Assembly (NCBI GenBank): GCA_963750535.1 | Contig: CAVVRF010000047.1 | Coordinates: 62,001-126,000 of the forward strand | Direction: 5' to 3' | DNA length: 64,000 bases | Source of the DNA: JAKFWF01 sp963750535 | GTDB taxonomy: Bacteria > Pseudomonadota > Alphaproteobacteria > Rhizobiales > Hyphomicrobiaceae | Shown: positions 1 to 9,800 of the stretch, piece after piece | How the letters are laid out: each line of letters starts with the position of its first letter | Numbering within the stretch: position 1 is the first letter of the stretch | Notes under the pieces: generated by a model | The model's database searches: none | What the model was told of the DNA's origin: nothing | The model's input: the letters and a program-made list of their open reading frames with translations, nothing else | Program-made: the position numbers and the translations under genes

Positions 1-792
1 GGCGCCGGCCTGCAGCGAGGCGATCATGGTGCCGACCAGGATGTTGACCTGGGTGATGCCGCCAGCGATCACGCCGGGTATGCCGAGCTTCACCAGTTGC
101 CTGAGGTCGTCGGTCCAACGGGGACGGCGCAGCCTGAGCGCGACGCCGTTGCGATTGAGGCCCCAGATCAGCAATGCGAGTTGGAGCAGACCGGCCGCGA
201 ACACCCCCCACGCCAGGACGACTCCGGCCGCCGGCTCATTGCGATAGCCGAGCGCCATGGCGATTAGAATGGCCGCGGTGAGCGTCAGGTTGAGAACGAT
301 CGAGACCGACGAGCTCTCGACGAATTTGTCGAGCGAGTTCAGCACGCCCGAGAACAGCGCCACGAGGGACATGCAGGCAAGGTAGGGAAACGCGATCCGG
401 GTGAGCTCGATCGTCAGGTCGAACTTGACCGGCGAGCCGGCAAATCCCGGCGCGATGAGGTACATGAGCCACGGCATGGCCAGCATGCAGACGGCCGAGA
501 CGACTGCCAGCACGAAGGCGAGGCCGGACATCGCCGCCTCGGCGAAGTTGCGCGCCGAGGCGAGCCCCTCGCCCTCCAGGCGCTTGGCGAATAGCGGCAC
601 GAAGGCCGCGTTCAGCGCGCCCTCGCCGAACAGTCGGCGGAACAGGTTCGGAAAGCGGAACGCGACGAAAAAGGCGTCGGCGACCATGCCGGAGCCGAGC
701 ACGGCAGCGATCAGGATGTCGCGGACAAAGCCCAGCACGCGGCTGATCAAGGTCAAGCCGCCGACCGTGGCGAAAGCGCGGTACAGCTTCAT
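1..792 (-). CDS. murJ: MurJ lipid II flippase, N-terminal part (runs off the left edge)
   Basis: Reading the minus strand from ATG at 792 gives 264 codons without a stop to the window edge. The protein opens MKLYRAFATVGGLTLISRVLG and continues with the MviN/MurJ signature around RDILIAAVLGSGMVADAF and FRFPNLFRRLFGEGALNAAF. Several hydrophobic helices follow. MurJ flips undecaprenyl-linked peptidoglycan precursor (lipid II) across the inner membrane. About half of the usual 500-550 residues is present. An in-frame GTG lies four codons upstream, but ATG is the more natural start. The gene points away from the Crp-type regulator, so 793-1071 is a divergent intergenic region. Confidence 0.93.
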   Translation of the reverse strand, partial: MKLYRAFATVGGLTLISRVLGFVRDILIAAVLGSGMVADAFFVAFRFPNLFRRLFGEGALNAAFVPLFAKRLEGEGLASARNFAEAAMSGLAFVLAVVSAVCMLAMPWLMYLIAPGFAGSPVKFDLTIELTRIAFPYLACMSLVALFSGVLNSLDKFVESSSVSIVLNLTLTAAILIAMALGYRNEPAAGVVLAWGVFAAGLLQLALLIWGLNRNGVALRLRRPRWTDDLRQLVKLGIPGVIAGGITQVNILVGTMIASLQAGA

Positions 793-1071
793 CGCCGCGC
801 GCACCGGATAGCTATGCCCGACATGTCACCGCCATCATCTGCCTGCCTCGTCCGCCGAGGTCGCGCTGCCGGCATGGCATACCCCCGTCACCGCCACAGA
901 ATCGATCCACGTCCGCGTCGGATGTCCCTCATTCCAGCCGATAACGCAACGACGGCCGGCTGCCGTGTTGCCGCCAAAGCACGTGCATTCGCCCGCGGCC
1001 GGGCCTAGCCTGAAGACGAGCGGTGGAGGAATCGTGGCGACTATGGCCGGTATGCGGGAACAGGGGAGCGG
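793..1071. other. Divergent intergenic region murJ / Crp-type regulator
   Basis: These 279 bases separate two divergently read genes and should hold both promoters. The only element I can point to is the purine-rich GGGGAG a few bases before ATG 1072, a good ribosome binding site that fixes the start of the regulator. I see no convincing operator here, so autoregulation of the Crp-type gene is not supported. Confidence 0.4.
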
Positions 1072-1782
1072 ATGACCGACGGCGTGGTCAGATCCCTGCG
1101 GGGCATCGCCCTGCTCGCCGGCCTGACCGCCGAGGCGCATCATGCCCTCGAGCAAGCCTGCCACTGGCGCCAGCTGGCGCCCGGACAGCGGCTGATCCAC
1201 CAGGACGACACCTCCGACGACGTCTTCTTCGTGGTCGGCGGCAGCTTGCGTGTCATCATCTATGCCGCCAACGGCAAGGCAGTGCTGTTTCGCTCGATGC
1301 AACCAGGCGACGTGATCGGCGAGTTGTCGGCAATCGACGGAAAGCCACGCAGCGCCAGCGTCGAGGCGACCACGCCCGCGCTGGTGGCTCAGTTGCGGGG
1401 CGCCGCCTTTCGCGACCTGGTCGCGAGCGAGCCGACCGTCGCCGTCGCCCTGCTCCGCCAGACGATCGCCTATGTCCGCGAGTTGTCGGCCCGTGTCCAC
1501 GAGTTCAGCTCGCTCGCAGTCACCAACCGCATCCATGCCGAGCTGCTCCGGCTCGGCCGTCGGTGCGAGAACGACGACGGCACGGCGGTGATCGATCCGG
1601 CGCCCCGGCACAGCGACATCGCAAGCCGGATCAGCACGCATCGGGAGGCGGTATCGCGGGAGATGAGCCGGCTCGTCCGGCTGGGGCTCTTGCAACGGCG
1701 CGGCAAGGCGCTGGTGATCCGGGACATCACTGCCTTGGCGGCACTGGCCGGTCGATCCGCGAGCGCCCGCCAGCCGCCCTGA
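1072..1782 (+). CDS. Crp/Fnr-family cyclic-nucleotide-dependent regulator
   Basis: This 236-residue protein has the CRP layout: a cyclic-nucleotide-binding beta roll (about 10-125), a dimer helix (about 125-150) and a winged helix-turn-helix (about 160-225). The phosphate-binding cassette reads PGDVIGELSAIDGKPRSASV, keeping the Gly-Glu and Arg-Ser residues that hold cAMP in E. coli CRP. The recognition helix THREAVSREMSRL matches the Arg-Glu-x-x-x-Arg positions by which CRP reads TGTGA. No N-terminal Fe-S cysteines are present, so it is Crp-like rather than Fnr-like. It directly precedes a CRP-like palindrome and the substrate-binding-protein operon, whose last gene is a class III cyclase, suggesting a local cAMP loop. 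SD GGGGAG supports ATG 1072 over the upstream alternative at 1023. Confidence 0.88.
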   Translation: MTDGVVRSLRGIALLAGLTAEAHHALEQACHWRQLAPGQRLIHQDDTSDDVFFVVGGSLRVIIYAANGKAVLFRSMQPGDVIGELSAIDGKPRSASVEATTPALVAQLRGAAFRDLVASEPTVAVALLRQTIAYVRELSARVHEFSSLAVTNRIHAELLRLGRRCENDDGTAVIDPAPRHSDIASRISTHREAVSREMSRLVRLGLLQRRGKALVIRDITALAALAGRSASARQPP

Positions 1783-1783
1783 C

Positions 1784-1799
1784 TGTGAGATTTCCCACA
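1784..1799. promoter_or_regulatory. CRP-like operator upstream of the substrate-binding-protein operon
   Basis: TGTGAGATTTCCCACA is a 16-bp near-palindrome of the form TGTGR-N6-YCACA, close to the CRP consensus TGTGA-N6-TCACA. It begins two bases after the stop of a regulator with CRP-type DNA-reading residues and lies 59-74 bases before ATG 1858. The likely target is the operon starting at 1858. This is a sequence match only. Confidence 0.55.
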
Positions 1800-1857
1800 G
1801 CCCGGCCGATGGCGGCATGCTATCCTGGGCGCCGTTCTGCGAGCAGGAGGTCGGGCA

Positions 1858-2919
1858 ATGCGCCTGAGCGAGCCGGATCGACGTTGCGTCGAGGCAGCCG
1901 CTTGCGGCCTGTCGCGAACGACCGTCGACGGCCTCCGGCGCGGGCTCCATGCGTCGTCCCTGGCGCTGGCGATAATGTTGGCGACAATCTGTGCGCTGGC
2001 GGGTTCCGCGGCGGCGCAGGCGGGGGCGTCCCGGCTCCCGCTGATCGGCTGGCTGCGGGTCGCGTCGCCCGAGCCGAACCCCGGCGAGCCGCTGGTGCGT
2101 GAGCTCGCCGCTCGCGGCCTGGTCGAAGGACGGGACTACCGCCTCGAAGTCCGGCTGGCGGACGGTGACGTCGCGCGAATGCCGGAGCTGGCGCGTGCAC
2201 TCGTGGCGGAGCAACCGGCGATCATCGTCGCGTTCGGGCCCGATGCGACCCGTGCCGCCCGGGAGGCCACGTCGACGGTCCCGATCGTCGCCGCCACCGC
2301 CTTCGTCGAGGAGGGTCTTGCCGCCAGCCTCGCCCGCCCGCCGGGCAATCTGACCGGGGTCAGCATGCTGGTCTCGGAGATCGACCCGAAAAAGCTCGAG
2401 GTTCTGAAGGAGCTGCTGCCGTCGGCCGAGACGGTCGGGGTATTGAACGACAAGTCGACCCGGATCCCCGATCGGCCGCGCAGCCTGGCGGCGGTCGCAA
2501 GCGAGTTGAAGCTTTCGCTCACGACCATCGACGTGACGTCGCCCGATGAATTCGAGGCTGCGATTCGGGCGTTCAAGGAGGCCGGCACCACCGCATTGCT
2601 GATCAATGCCTCGACGCTGTTCGCGACGAAGCGGCTGCAACTGGGCGAGCTGCTGACGCGCTATCGGCTGCCGGCGGTCTGCCAGTGGCGGGCGATGGTC
2701 GAGGCCGGGTGCCTCGCCAGCTACGGCTTCCCGCTGAGCGAGTTGTTCGAGCTGATCGCGGCGCAGGTGCACCGGGTGTGGCAGGGTGCACGGCCTGACA
2801 GCCTGCCGATCCTGCAGCCGCTTCGCTTCGAGCTCGCCATCAACCTGAAGGTGGCGCGCGAGCTCGGTTTGACGATCCCGCCCCTGGTGCTGCAGCGCGC
2901 CGACGAGGTGATCGAATGA
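1858..2919 (+). CDS. ABC substrate-binding-like protein, copy 1 of 5 (PF04392 type)
   Basis: The 353 residues belong to the ABC_sub_bind (TrpX-like) family of periplasmic two-lobe binding proteins common in alphaproteobacteria. Family marks include RPPGNLTGVSMLVSEIDPKK (about 160-180), CQWRAMVEAGCLASYG (about 280) and the closing PLVLQRADEVIE. A hydrophobic secretion segment ending AAAQAG lies near residues 38-55, behind an unusually long N-terminal extension. The start is chosen because AGGAGG sits seven bases before ATG 1858; a later ATG at 1975 lacks such a site. The stop overlaps the next start (ATGA), so translation is probably coupled. No permease or ATPase is nearby, so the ligand and a transport role are unknown. 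Confidence 0.85.
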   Translation: MRLSEPDRRCVEAAACGLSRTTVDGLRRGLHASSLALAIMLATICALAGSAAAQAGASRLPLIGWLRVASPEPNPGEPLVRELAARGLVEGRDYRLEVRLADGDVARMPELARALVAEQPAIIVAFGPDATRAAREATSTVPIVAATAFVEEGLAASLARPPGNLTGVSMLVSEIDPKKLEVLKELLPSAETVGVLNDKSTRIPDRPRSLAAVASELKLSLTTIDVTSPDEFEAAIRAFKEAGTTALLINASTLFATKRLQLGELLTRYRLPAVCQWRAMVEAGCLASYGFPLSELFELIAAQVHRVWQGARPDSLPILQPLRFELAINLKVARELGLTIPPLVLQRADEVIE

Positions 2920-3896
2920 ATCGAAGGCGCTTCGCTACAGCCGCGATCGCAGCCGCGCTCACGCCGCCTGGCGCGTGGGCGCAGGCCGCACGCCGTGCGA
3001 CTATCGGATACCTGAGCAGCGGTCCGGCGAGCCCCCGCAGCTATCCCTTGGCCGCGCTGAAGCAAGGCCTGCTGCAAGAAGGCTTCGTCGCCGGCGACAA
3101 CCTCGAGATCGAGCACCGCTGGGCGGATAACCACTACGACCGGCTCGGCGGCCTGGCGACCGACCTCGTGCAGAAGAAGGTCGCGGTGATCGTCGCGGCC
3201 GGCGGTACCGTGACGCCGCTGGCCGCCAGGTCTGTCACGGCAACCACGCCGATCGTGTTCACCGGCGTCTCCGATCCGGTACAGGCGGGTCTCGTCGCCA
3301 GCATGAGCCGGCCCGGCGGCAACGTGACCGGCGTCAACATCCTCGGCATCGAGCTCGACGCCAAGCGGCTCGAGCTGCTGCACACCGTCGCGCCCGGCAG
3401 CGGCTTGATCGGCGTGCTGGTCAATCCGAACCGGCCGGAGACCATCAGCCAGAAGAACGAGTTCCTGGAGGCCGCGCGTGCGATCGGCCGCGAGGTCTTG
3501 CTGATGCGCGCCAGCAGCGACGAGGAGGTCGAGCAGGCGATCGACGCGCTGGCGCAGCGGACCGGCGCCGCCCTGGTGGTGGCGGCCGACCCGCTGTTCG
3601 TCAGCAAGCGCGAGCTGATCGTCACGCTTGCCGCGCGCCACGCTCTGCCGGCGATCTATCAGTGGCGCGACTTCGTCGAGGTCGGCGGCCTGATGAGCTA
3701 CGGGTCGAGCCTGGAGGATGCCTACACGCAGGCCGGCAAGTATGTCGGACGCATCCTGAAGGGCGAAAAGCCGGCCGACCTGCCCGTGATCCAGTCGGCG
3801 CGGATCGAGCTCGTCCTCAACCTGAGCGCCGCCAAGGCCCTGGGGATCAGCTTCCCGCAGTCGATCATCCTGCGCGCCAACGAGGTGGTCGAATGA
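2916..3896 (+). CDS. ABC substrate-binding-like protein, copy 2 of 5
   Basis: A 326-residue paralogue of the preceding gene, beginning MNRRRFATAAIAAAL with a twin-arginine-like signal that ends at AWAQAA. Family motifs are PGGNVTGVNILGIELDAKRL, YQWRDFVEVGGLMSYG and the closing ILRANEVVE. The length is normal for the family. It overlaps both neighbours by four bases (ATGA), so the five copies look like one translationally coupled unit. Probable location is the periplasm; ligand unknown. Confidence 0.88.
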   Translation: MNRRRFATAAIAAALTPPGAWAQAARRATIGYLSSGPASPRSYPLAALKQGLLQEGFVAGDNLEIEHRWADNHYDRLGGLATDLVQKKVAVIVAAGGTVTPLAARSVTATTPIVFTGVSDPVQAGLVASMSRPGGNVTGVNILGIELDAKRLELLHTVAPGSGLIGVLVNPNRPETISQKNEFLEAARAIGREVLLMRASSDEEVEQAIDALAQRTGAALVVAADPLFVSKRELIVTLAARHALPAIYQWRDFVEVGGLMSYGSSLEDAYTQAGKYVGRILKGEKPADLPVIQSARIELVLNLSAAKALGISFPQSIILRANEVVE

Positions 3897-4891
3897 ACCG
3901 GCGGGAGCTCCTGGTTCTGGTCGGCGGCGCGGCGGCAAGTCTGTTCGCCGCGCGCGCCCAGGGCATGGGAAAGGTCCACCGGGTCGCGCTGATCATGCTA
4001 ACCTCCCCGGTCTCGACGATGACCGGGTCCGAGCCGAGCAATCCGCCCGTCCGAGCCTTCGTACACGCCTTGCGCGATCTGGGTTATGTCGAGGGCCGGA
4101 ACCTGTTCATCGAGCGTCGATCGGCGGAGGGCAGGTTCGAGCTGTTCGGCGAGATTGCCGCGGAGCTGATGCGGCTCGAGGTCGATGTGATCGTCACGGT
4201 CGGCAACGAGATGACCAGGGAGGTTGCCCGCGTGGCGCCGGCCGTGCCGGTCGTCATGGCGGTCAGCGAGGAACCCGTGGCGTCCGGACTCGTTGCGAGC
4301 CTCGCGCGACCCGGCGGGCTCATCACCGGTCTGACCCGTGATGCCGGCTCCGAGATCGAGGCAAAGAGATTGCAGCTGTTGAAGGAGGCGGTGCCGGGGC
4401 TTTCCCGTGTCGCCTACGTAGGAACCAGAGGCAATTGGGAGAGCTTGGGAGGATTGAGCATCCGCGCCGCGGCCTCCAAACTGGGTGTCACGCTGATCCA
4501 AATCGAGCATCCAGCCACTCACTATGGCGAAGCCTTTGCCCTGATCGTCCGCGACCGGCCGGACGCACTGTTTTTTGCAAGGGACGCCTTGCCGTTCACC
4601 AACCGGCAGATCATTGCCGACTTCGCACTGACCGAGCGACTGCCTGGCGCCTACCCCTTCCGAGAGAACGTCTTGGCAGGCGGGCTGATGTCGTACGGGG
4701 TGAACGTGTCCGAACTGCTGCGTCTTGCGGCCGGCTATGTCGACAAGGTCCTGAAAGGTGCCAAGCCCGCCGAGTTGCCCATCGAGCAGCCGACCAAGTT
4801 CGAGTTGATCATCAATCTGAAAACAGCGGCGGTACTCGAACTCGCCATCCCGCCCGCCTTGCTGCTCAGTGCCGACGAGGTGGTCGAATGA
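3893..4891 (+). CDS. ABC substrate-binding-like protein, copy 3 of 5
   Basis: 332 residues starting MNRRELLVLVGGAAASLFAA at the ATG that overlaps the previous stop; the longer open frame from 3662 lies inside copy 2 and is not the start. The N-terminus is a twin-arginine-like or Sec signal. Motifs are ARPGGLITGLTRDAGSEIEA, PFRENVLAGGLMSYG and ALLLSADEVVE. It is the most diverged copy in the first lobe, which may mean a different ligand. Four-base overlaps on both sides. Confidence 0.87.
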   Translation: MNRRELLVLVGGAAASLFAARAQGMGKVHRVALIMLTSPVSTMTGSEPSNPPVRAFVHALRDLGYVEGRNLFIERRSAEGRFELFGEIAAELMRLEVDVIVTVGNEMTREVARVAPAVPVVMAVSEEPVASGLVASLARPGGLITGLTRDAGSEIEAKRLQLLKEAVPGLSRVAYVGTRGNWESLGGLSIRAAASKLGVTLIQIEHPATHYGEAFALIVRDRPDALFFARDALPFTNRQIIADFALTERLPGAYPFRENVLAGGLMSYGVNVSELLRLAAGYVDKVLKGAKPAELPIEQPTKFELIINLKTAAVLELAIPPALLLSADEVVE

Positions 4892-5869
4892 ACCGGCGGC
4901 GATTCCTGGCGGCCGCTGCAGGCGGGTTGGTATCGCCCGGCCTGGCGCGCGGGCAATCGACGAGTGTTCCCTTGATCGGATTTCTCAACGGATTTTCGCG
5001 TCAGGAATGGGCCGATCCAATTGCTGCGTTTCACAACGGCTTGGGCGAGACCGGGTACACCGAAGGCACCACTTGCGCGATCGAGTACCGCTGGGCCGAA
5101 AGCCAAAGCGATCGTTTGGCGGCATTGGCGACTGAGCTGCTGACCCGACCGATCGATGTCCTGGTTGCCACCGGCGGCAGCGTGGCCGCATTGGCGGCAA
5201 AGAAGGCGACGGCCAGTGTTCCGATCGTATTCGGCATCGGCGCCGATCCGGTCGCGATCGGACTGGTCGAGAGCTACAGCCGCCCCGGAGGCAATGCCAC
5301 GGGGGTATATTTCCTGACCACCGAGCTCGAATCGAAGCGACTGGGCTTGCTGCGCGAATTGGTTCCCAACTGCGACCTTGATCGCAGTGCTGCTCAATCC
5401 CAAGCTGGGCATCGCCGGTCCGCAACGCGCGAGCATCGAGAAAGCGGCGCACGAGGCGAAGCAGGCCATTCACATCGAGCACGCCACGACGGACGAGGAG
5501 GTCGACGCCGCATTCGAGAGGTTTGCAGCTCTCAAGGCCAGCGCGGTTCTGGTCGGGGCCGATCCGTTCTTCCTGACCCGTCGGCGCAAGGTCGTCGCGC
5601 TGGCGGCACGCTATTCGATGCCGGCGATCTACGAGCAGCGTGAGTTTGCGCTCGACGGCGGTTTGGTGAGCTATGGCACCAGCCTCACCGACGCCACGCG
5701 GCATGTCGGGGTCTACACCGGTCGCGTGCTCCGGGGCGAGAAGCCCGCCACCCTCCCGATCCTGCGCTCGACCCGGCTTGCCCTGGTGCTAAACTTGAAG
5801 ACAGCGGCGGCCCTCGGCCTCGCCATTCCGCCCGCGCTGCTGCTGAGTGCCGACGAGGTGATCGAATGA
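4888..5869 (+). CDS. ABC substrate-binding-like protein, copy 4 of 5 (single-base frameshift near 5371)
   Basis: The frame from ATG 4888 (MNRRRFLAAAAGGLVSPGLA) runs through YSRPGGNATGVYFLTTELES and then leaves the family pattern after LLRELVPN. The next frame resumes it at once with TLIAVLLNPKLGIAGPQ and carries YEQREFALDGGLVSYG and ALLLSADEVIE to the stop at 5869. Removing one base near 5371 gives an intact protein of about 326 residues. The frame is otherwise undamaged and still overlaps the next ATG, so a sequencing error is more likely than decay. Role as for the other copies: a secreted binding protein with unknown ligand. Confidence 0.8.
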
Positions 5870-6840
5870 TGGATCGCCGCCAGCTTGCGATCGGCTTGTG
5901 CGGCGCGGCGATCGCGCCAGCTGGTGCATGGGCGCAGAGCGCCGGGCCGAAGGGCAAGATCGGCTATGTCCATCCAGTCACCATCGACCCCGCCCACATC
6001 ACCTTCTCGATCCTGCAGAAGGCGTGGCGGCGGCTGGGCTACGTCGATGGCAAAGACGTAGTTGCCCGTTCCGCCCGCGACGACCCTCGAAGACTGCCGA
6101 CCGTGGTCGCCGAGGTGATCGGCGAAGGAGCCAATGTATTGATCGTAGTGGGTGCGGACGCAGTAAGGAGCGCGGCGCGCGCAACCAGCACGGTGCCGAT
6201 CGTCGCGATCGATCTTGAGACCGATCCGGTGCGCACTGGCCTGATCTCCAGCTATTCGCGACCGGGCGGCAACGTGACGGGGCTGTTCCTGGATTTGCCG
6301 TCGCTCGCCACCAAATGGATCGAGCTGTTGCGCGAGGCTGCTCCCGGGCTGGATCGCATTGCACTCGTGTGGGACCGATCAACCGGTACGGACCAGCTGG
6401 ATATTGCCATCGACATCGCAAACAAAATCGGCATCGAGGTCGTGAGCTTGGCGGTGCGGCCGTCCGACAATTTCGAAAGCGAGTTTGCCAAACTATCCGG
6501 CCCCGGGAAGACCGGTATTGTTCAACTGACGTTCCCGGGCATCAGTACGGTAGCTGCAGGCTATGCGGCGGCAGCCGAGAAGCACAAGCTTCCGACGATC
6601 GCTTTCTTGCGGGTGGTCGCCCACGCAGGTGTATTGATGAGCTACGGTCCCAGCCAGGAGCACTATTTCCCCAGGGCGGTCGAGCTCGCCGACAAGATTC
6701 TCAACGGCGCCAATGTCGGCGAGATCCCGATCGAGCGTCCCGCCAAATTCGAGTTCGTCGTCAACCTCAAGACCGCGCAGGCGCTCGGCCTAACGCTGCC
6801 GCCGTCGATCCTGGTGCGCGCCGACGAGGTGATCGAATGA
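5866..6840 (+). CDS. ABC substrate-binding-like protein, copy 5 of 5
   Basis: 324 residues beginning MMDRRQLAIGLCGAAIAPAG with a signal ending AWAQSAG. Motifs are YSRPGGNVTGLFLDLPSLAT, AHAGVLMSYGPSQEHYFP and SILVRADEVIE. It overlaps copy 4 by four bases, and its stop overlaps the start of the sensor kinase, linking the binding proteins to the signalling genes in one transcript. An obvious inference is that one or more copies present a ligand to the kinase, but the sequence does not prove contact. Confidence 0.87.
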   Translation: MMDRRQLAIGLCGAAIAPAGAWAQSAGPKGKIGYVHPVTIDPAHITFSILQKAWRRLGYVDGKDVVARSARDDPRRLPTVVAEVIGEGANVLIVVGADAVRSAARATSTVPIVAIDLETDPVRTGLISSYSRPGGNVTGLFLDLPSLATKWIELLREAAPGLDRIALVWDRSTGTDQLDIAIDIANKIGIEVVSLAVRPSDNFESEFAKLSGPGKTGIVQLTFPGISTVAAGYAAAAEKHKLPTIAFLRVVAHAGVLMSYGPSQEHYFPRAVELADKILNGANVGEIPIERPAKFEFVVNLKTAQALGLTLPPSILVRADEVIE

Positions 6841-9800
6841 TGTTGGCGCGGGACATCGGCGACCGGTTGCGTCGTGGACTGGCGGAAGCCGTCCAGCAGG
6901 CGAAGGGCCGACTGTTCCGCAAGTATGCCGTTCTCCTGGTGTCCCTGGTCGGCAGCGCGCTCGTCATCAGCTCGGCGATCGAGACATACAATTCCTATCT
7001 CGAGAACCGCGAAGCGCTGATCGCCGTGCAGCGGGAGAAGGCGATCGGCGCGGCCACCATCATCGAGCAGTTCGTGAAGGAGATCGAGGGGCAGGTCGGC
7101 TGGACCACGCATGCGACGTTCGTCGCCGGGCCGAGCGGCGCCGAGCAGCGGCGGTTCGACTTCCTGCGCCTGCTGCGGCAGGCGCCGGCCATCACCGAGG
7201 TGGCCTATCTCGATCCCCAGGGCAAGGAGCAGCTACGCGTGTCGCGGCTGTCGATGGACGTCGCCGGCAGCGGGATCGATCGCTCCGGCGAGCGGCAGTT
7301 CAAGGAGGCGAAGGCCAATCGACGGCACGTGGGCGAGGTGTACTTCCGCAAGGATTCGGAACCCTACATGGCGCTCAGCATCGCCGGCCCGAGCCGCAGC
7401 GCCGGAGTGACGGTGGCGGAGGTGAACCTGAAGTTCATCTGGGACGTCATCTCGCGACTGCGGATCGGCAAGGCGGGTGCGGCCTACGTCGTCGACGAGC
7501 GCGGGCTGCTGATCGCTCATCCGGACATCGGCCTCGTCCTGCGCAAGACCGACTTGTCGGCGCTGCCGCAGGTTGCCGCGGCGCGATCGACGCCGAAGAC
7601 CACCGGCAGCGGCATGGCATTTCCGGCCATCGCCCGCGATCCATCGGGACGCGAGGTGCTCACCGCCTCGGCGGCGGTGGCGACGCTCGGCTGGCACGTA
7701 TTCGTCGACCTGCCGGTCAGCGAGGCGTTCGAGCCGCTCTACGCATCGTTCTGGCGAAGCATTGCCATCCTGCTGGCGGCGCTGGGGTTGGCCGGCCTGG
7801 CCGGCCTGTGGCTCGCGCGGCGCATGGTGGTGCCGATCCACGCCCTGGCTGATGGTGCGGCCCGCATCGGCCGAGGCGATCTCGATCATCGCCTGTCGAT
7901 CAGGACCGGCGACGAGGTCGAGACGCTGGCGCAAGGGTTCAACGAGATGGCCGGCCGTCTCAAGGACTCGTACGAGGGGCTGGAGAGAAAGGTCGAGGAG
8001 CGGACACGCGAGCTGCAGGAAGCGCTCGAGCATCAGACGGCGACCGCCGAGGTGCTCGACGTCATCTCGCGCTCGCCGTCGCACATCCAGCCGGTCATGG
8101 ACACGATCGTGGATACCGCGCGCAAGCTGTGCGGCGCGGAGCGGGCGATGGTGTGGCAGCATCGAGGGCGGCAGTTTCCGCCCGATTGCGTTCAGCGGCA
8201 TCGACACGGCGAGGATCGAGATGATCGCCGAGCTACCGGCTGCCGGTGGGATCGGGCTCGATCGTCGGTCGAGCGGCGCTCGACGGGCGAGCGGTGCAGA
8301 TCATCGACCCGAGCAGCGACCCGACCCTGAGTCCCGTGCAGGTCGACCTGAGCAGGTCGGGCAACCTGCGCACGGTGATGGCGGTGCCGCTGCTGCGGGA
8401 AGGCCAGGCGATCGGCGCCATCTCGGTCTCGCGCACGGTCGTTGCGCCATTCTCGGAGAAGCAGATCGGGCTGATCGAGACCTTCGCCGACCAGGCGGTG
8501 ATCGCGATCGAGAACGTCCGGCTGTTCGAGGAGGTACAGCAGAAGAACCGTGAGCTCACTGAAGTCAACGCGCAAGTGACAGAGGCCCTGGAGCAGCAGA
8601 CCGCAACCGCGGAGATCCTGCGGGTCATCTCGAGCTCGCCGACCGACGTCCAGCCGGTGTTCGAGGCCATCGCGAGGAGTGCGAAGGAGCTCTGCGAAGC
8701 TACCAATGGTGCGGTATTCCGCTTTGACGGCGACAAGATTCATTTCGCGGCCCACAACATGTTCTCCGCAGCCGCTCTCGATGCCATGCGCGACGTATTC
8801 CCGATGCCTCCGTGCCGCGGCAGCGTGGTCGCGCGTTCAATCCTCACCAAGGCGGTGGTCCACGTCGAGGATATCGCGGAGGATCCCGAGTACAGCATGA
8901 ATGCGATCGTCGCGGCCGGGTTCCGCAGCGAGCTTGCCGTGCCGATGCTGCGCGAGAACGAGCCGATCGGAGCGATCATCGTCACCCGGATGGAGCGGCG
9001 GCCGTTCAGCGACCAGCAGATCGCGCTGCTGCAGACATTCGCCGAGCAGGCGGTGATCGCGGTCAACAACGTGCGGCTGTTCGACGAGGTGCAGGCGCGT
9101 ACCCGCGAGCTGACCGAGTCGCTGCATCAGCAGACCGCGACCGCCGACGTATTGAAGGTGATCAGCCGCTCGACCTTCGATCTGCAGAAGGTCCTGGATG
9201 TTCTGGTCGAGACCGCCGCCAAGCTGTGCGAAGCGGACGGGGCGACGCTGGCGCGGCAGATCGGCAACGAGTTCGTTCGCGCCGGCATGTACGGATTCAG
9301 CCAGGAATTCGCCGATATTGCCAAGAGAACGAAGTTCGCTCCGGGACGCGGCACCGTTTCGGAGAGGGCCCTGCTCGAAGCGCGAGTGATCCAAGTGCCG
9401 GACGCGCAAGCCGATCCGGAGTACACTTGGAAGGAGGCCATCGAGATTGGCCGCGTGCGCACTGCATTGGGGGTGCCGCTGATGCGCGAGAAGACGCCGA
9501 TCGGCGTGCTTTCGCTCGTACGCTGGACGGTCCGACCGTTCACCGAGAAGCAGATCGAGCTGCTGCAGACTTTCGCCGACCAGGCGGTGATCGCCATCGA
9601 GAACGCTCGCCTGTTCGAAGCCGAGCAGACCCGGACGCGCGAGCTCGCCCGCTCGGTCGGCGAGCTCGAGGCGCTGGGCGAGGTCGGGCGCGCGGTCAGC
9701 TCGACGCTCGACCTCGAGAAGGTGCTCGAAACCGTGGTATCGAAGGCAGCCGATCTCGGCGCCGCCGACGGCTGTTCGATCTTCCGCTATCGCGAAAGCG

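Noticed and set aside
835..2772. 645-codon minus-strand open frame
   Set aside because: It lies opposite the Crp-type regulator and the first binding protein, has Arg/Gln-rich composition and matches no family; it is a shadow of the + genes.
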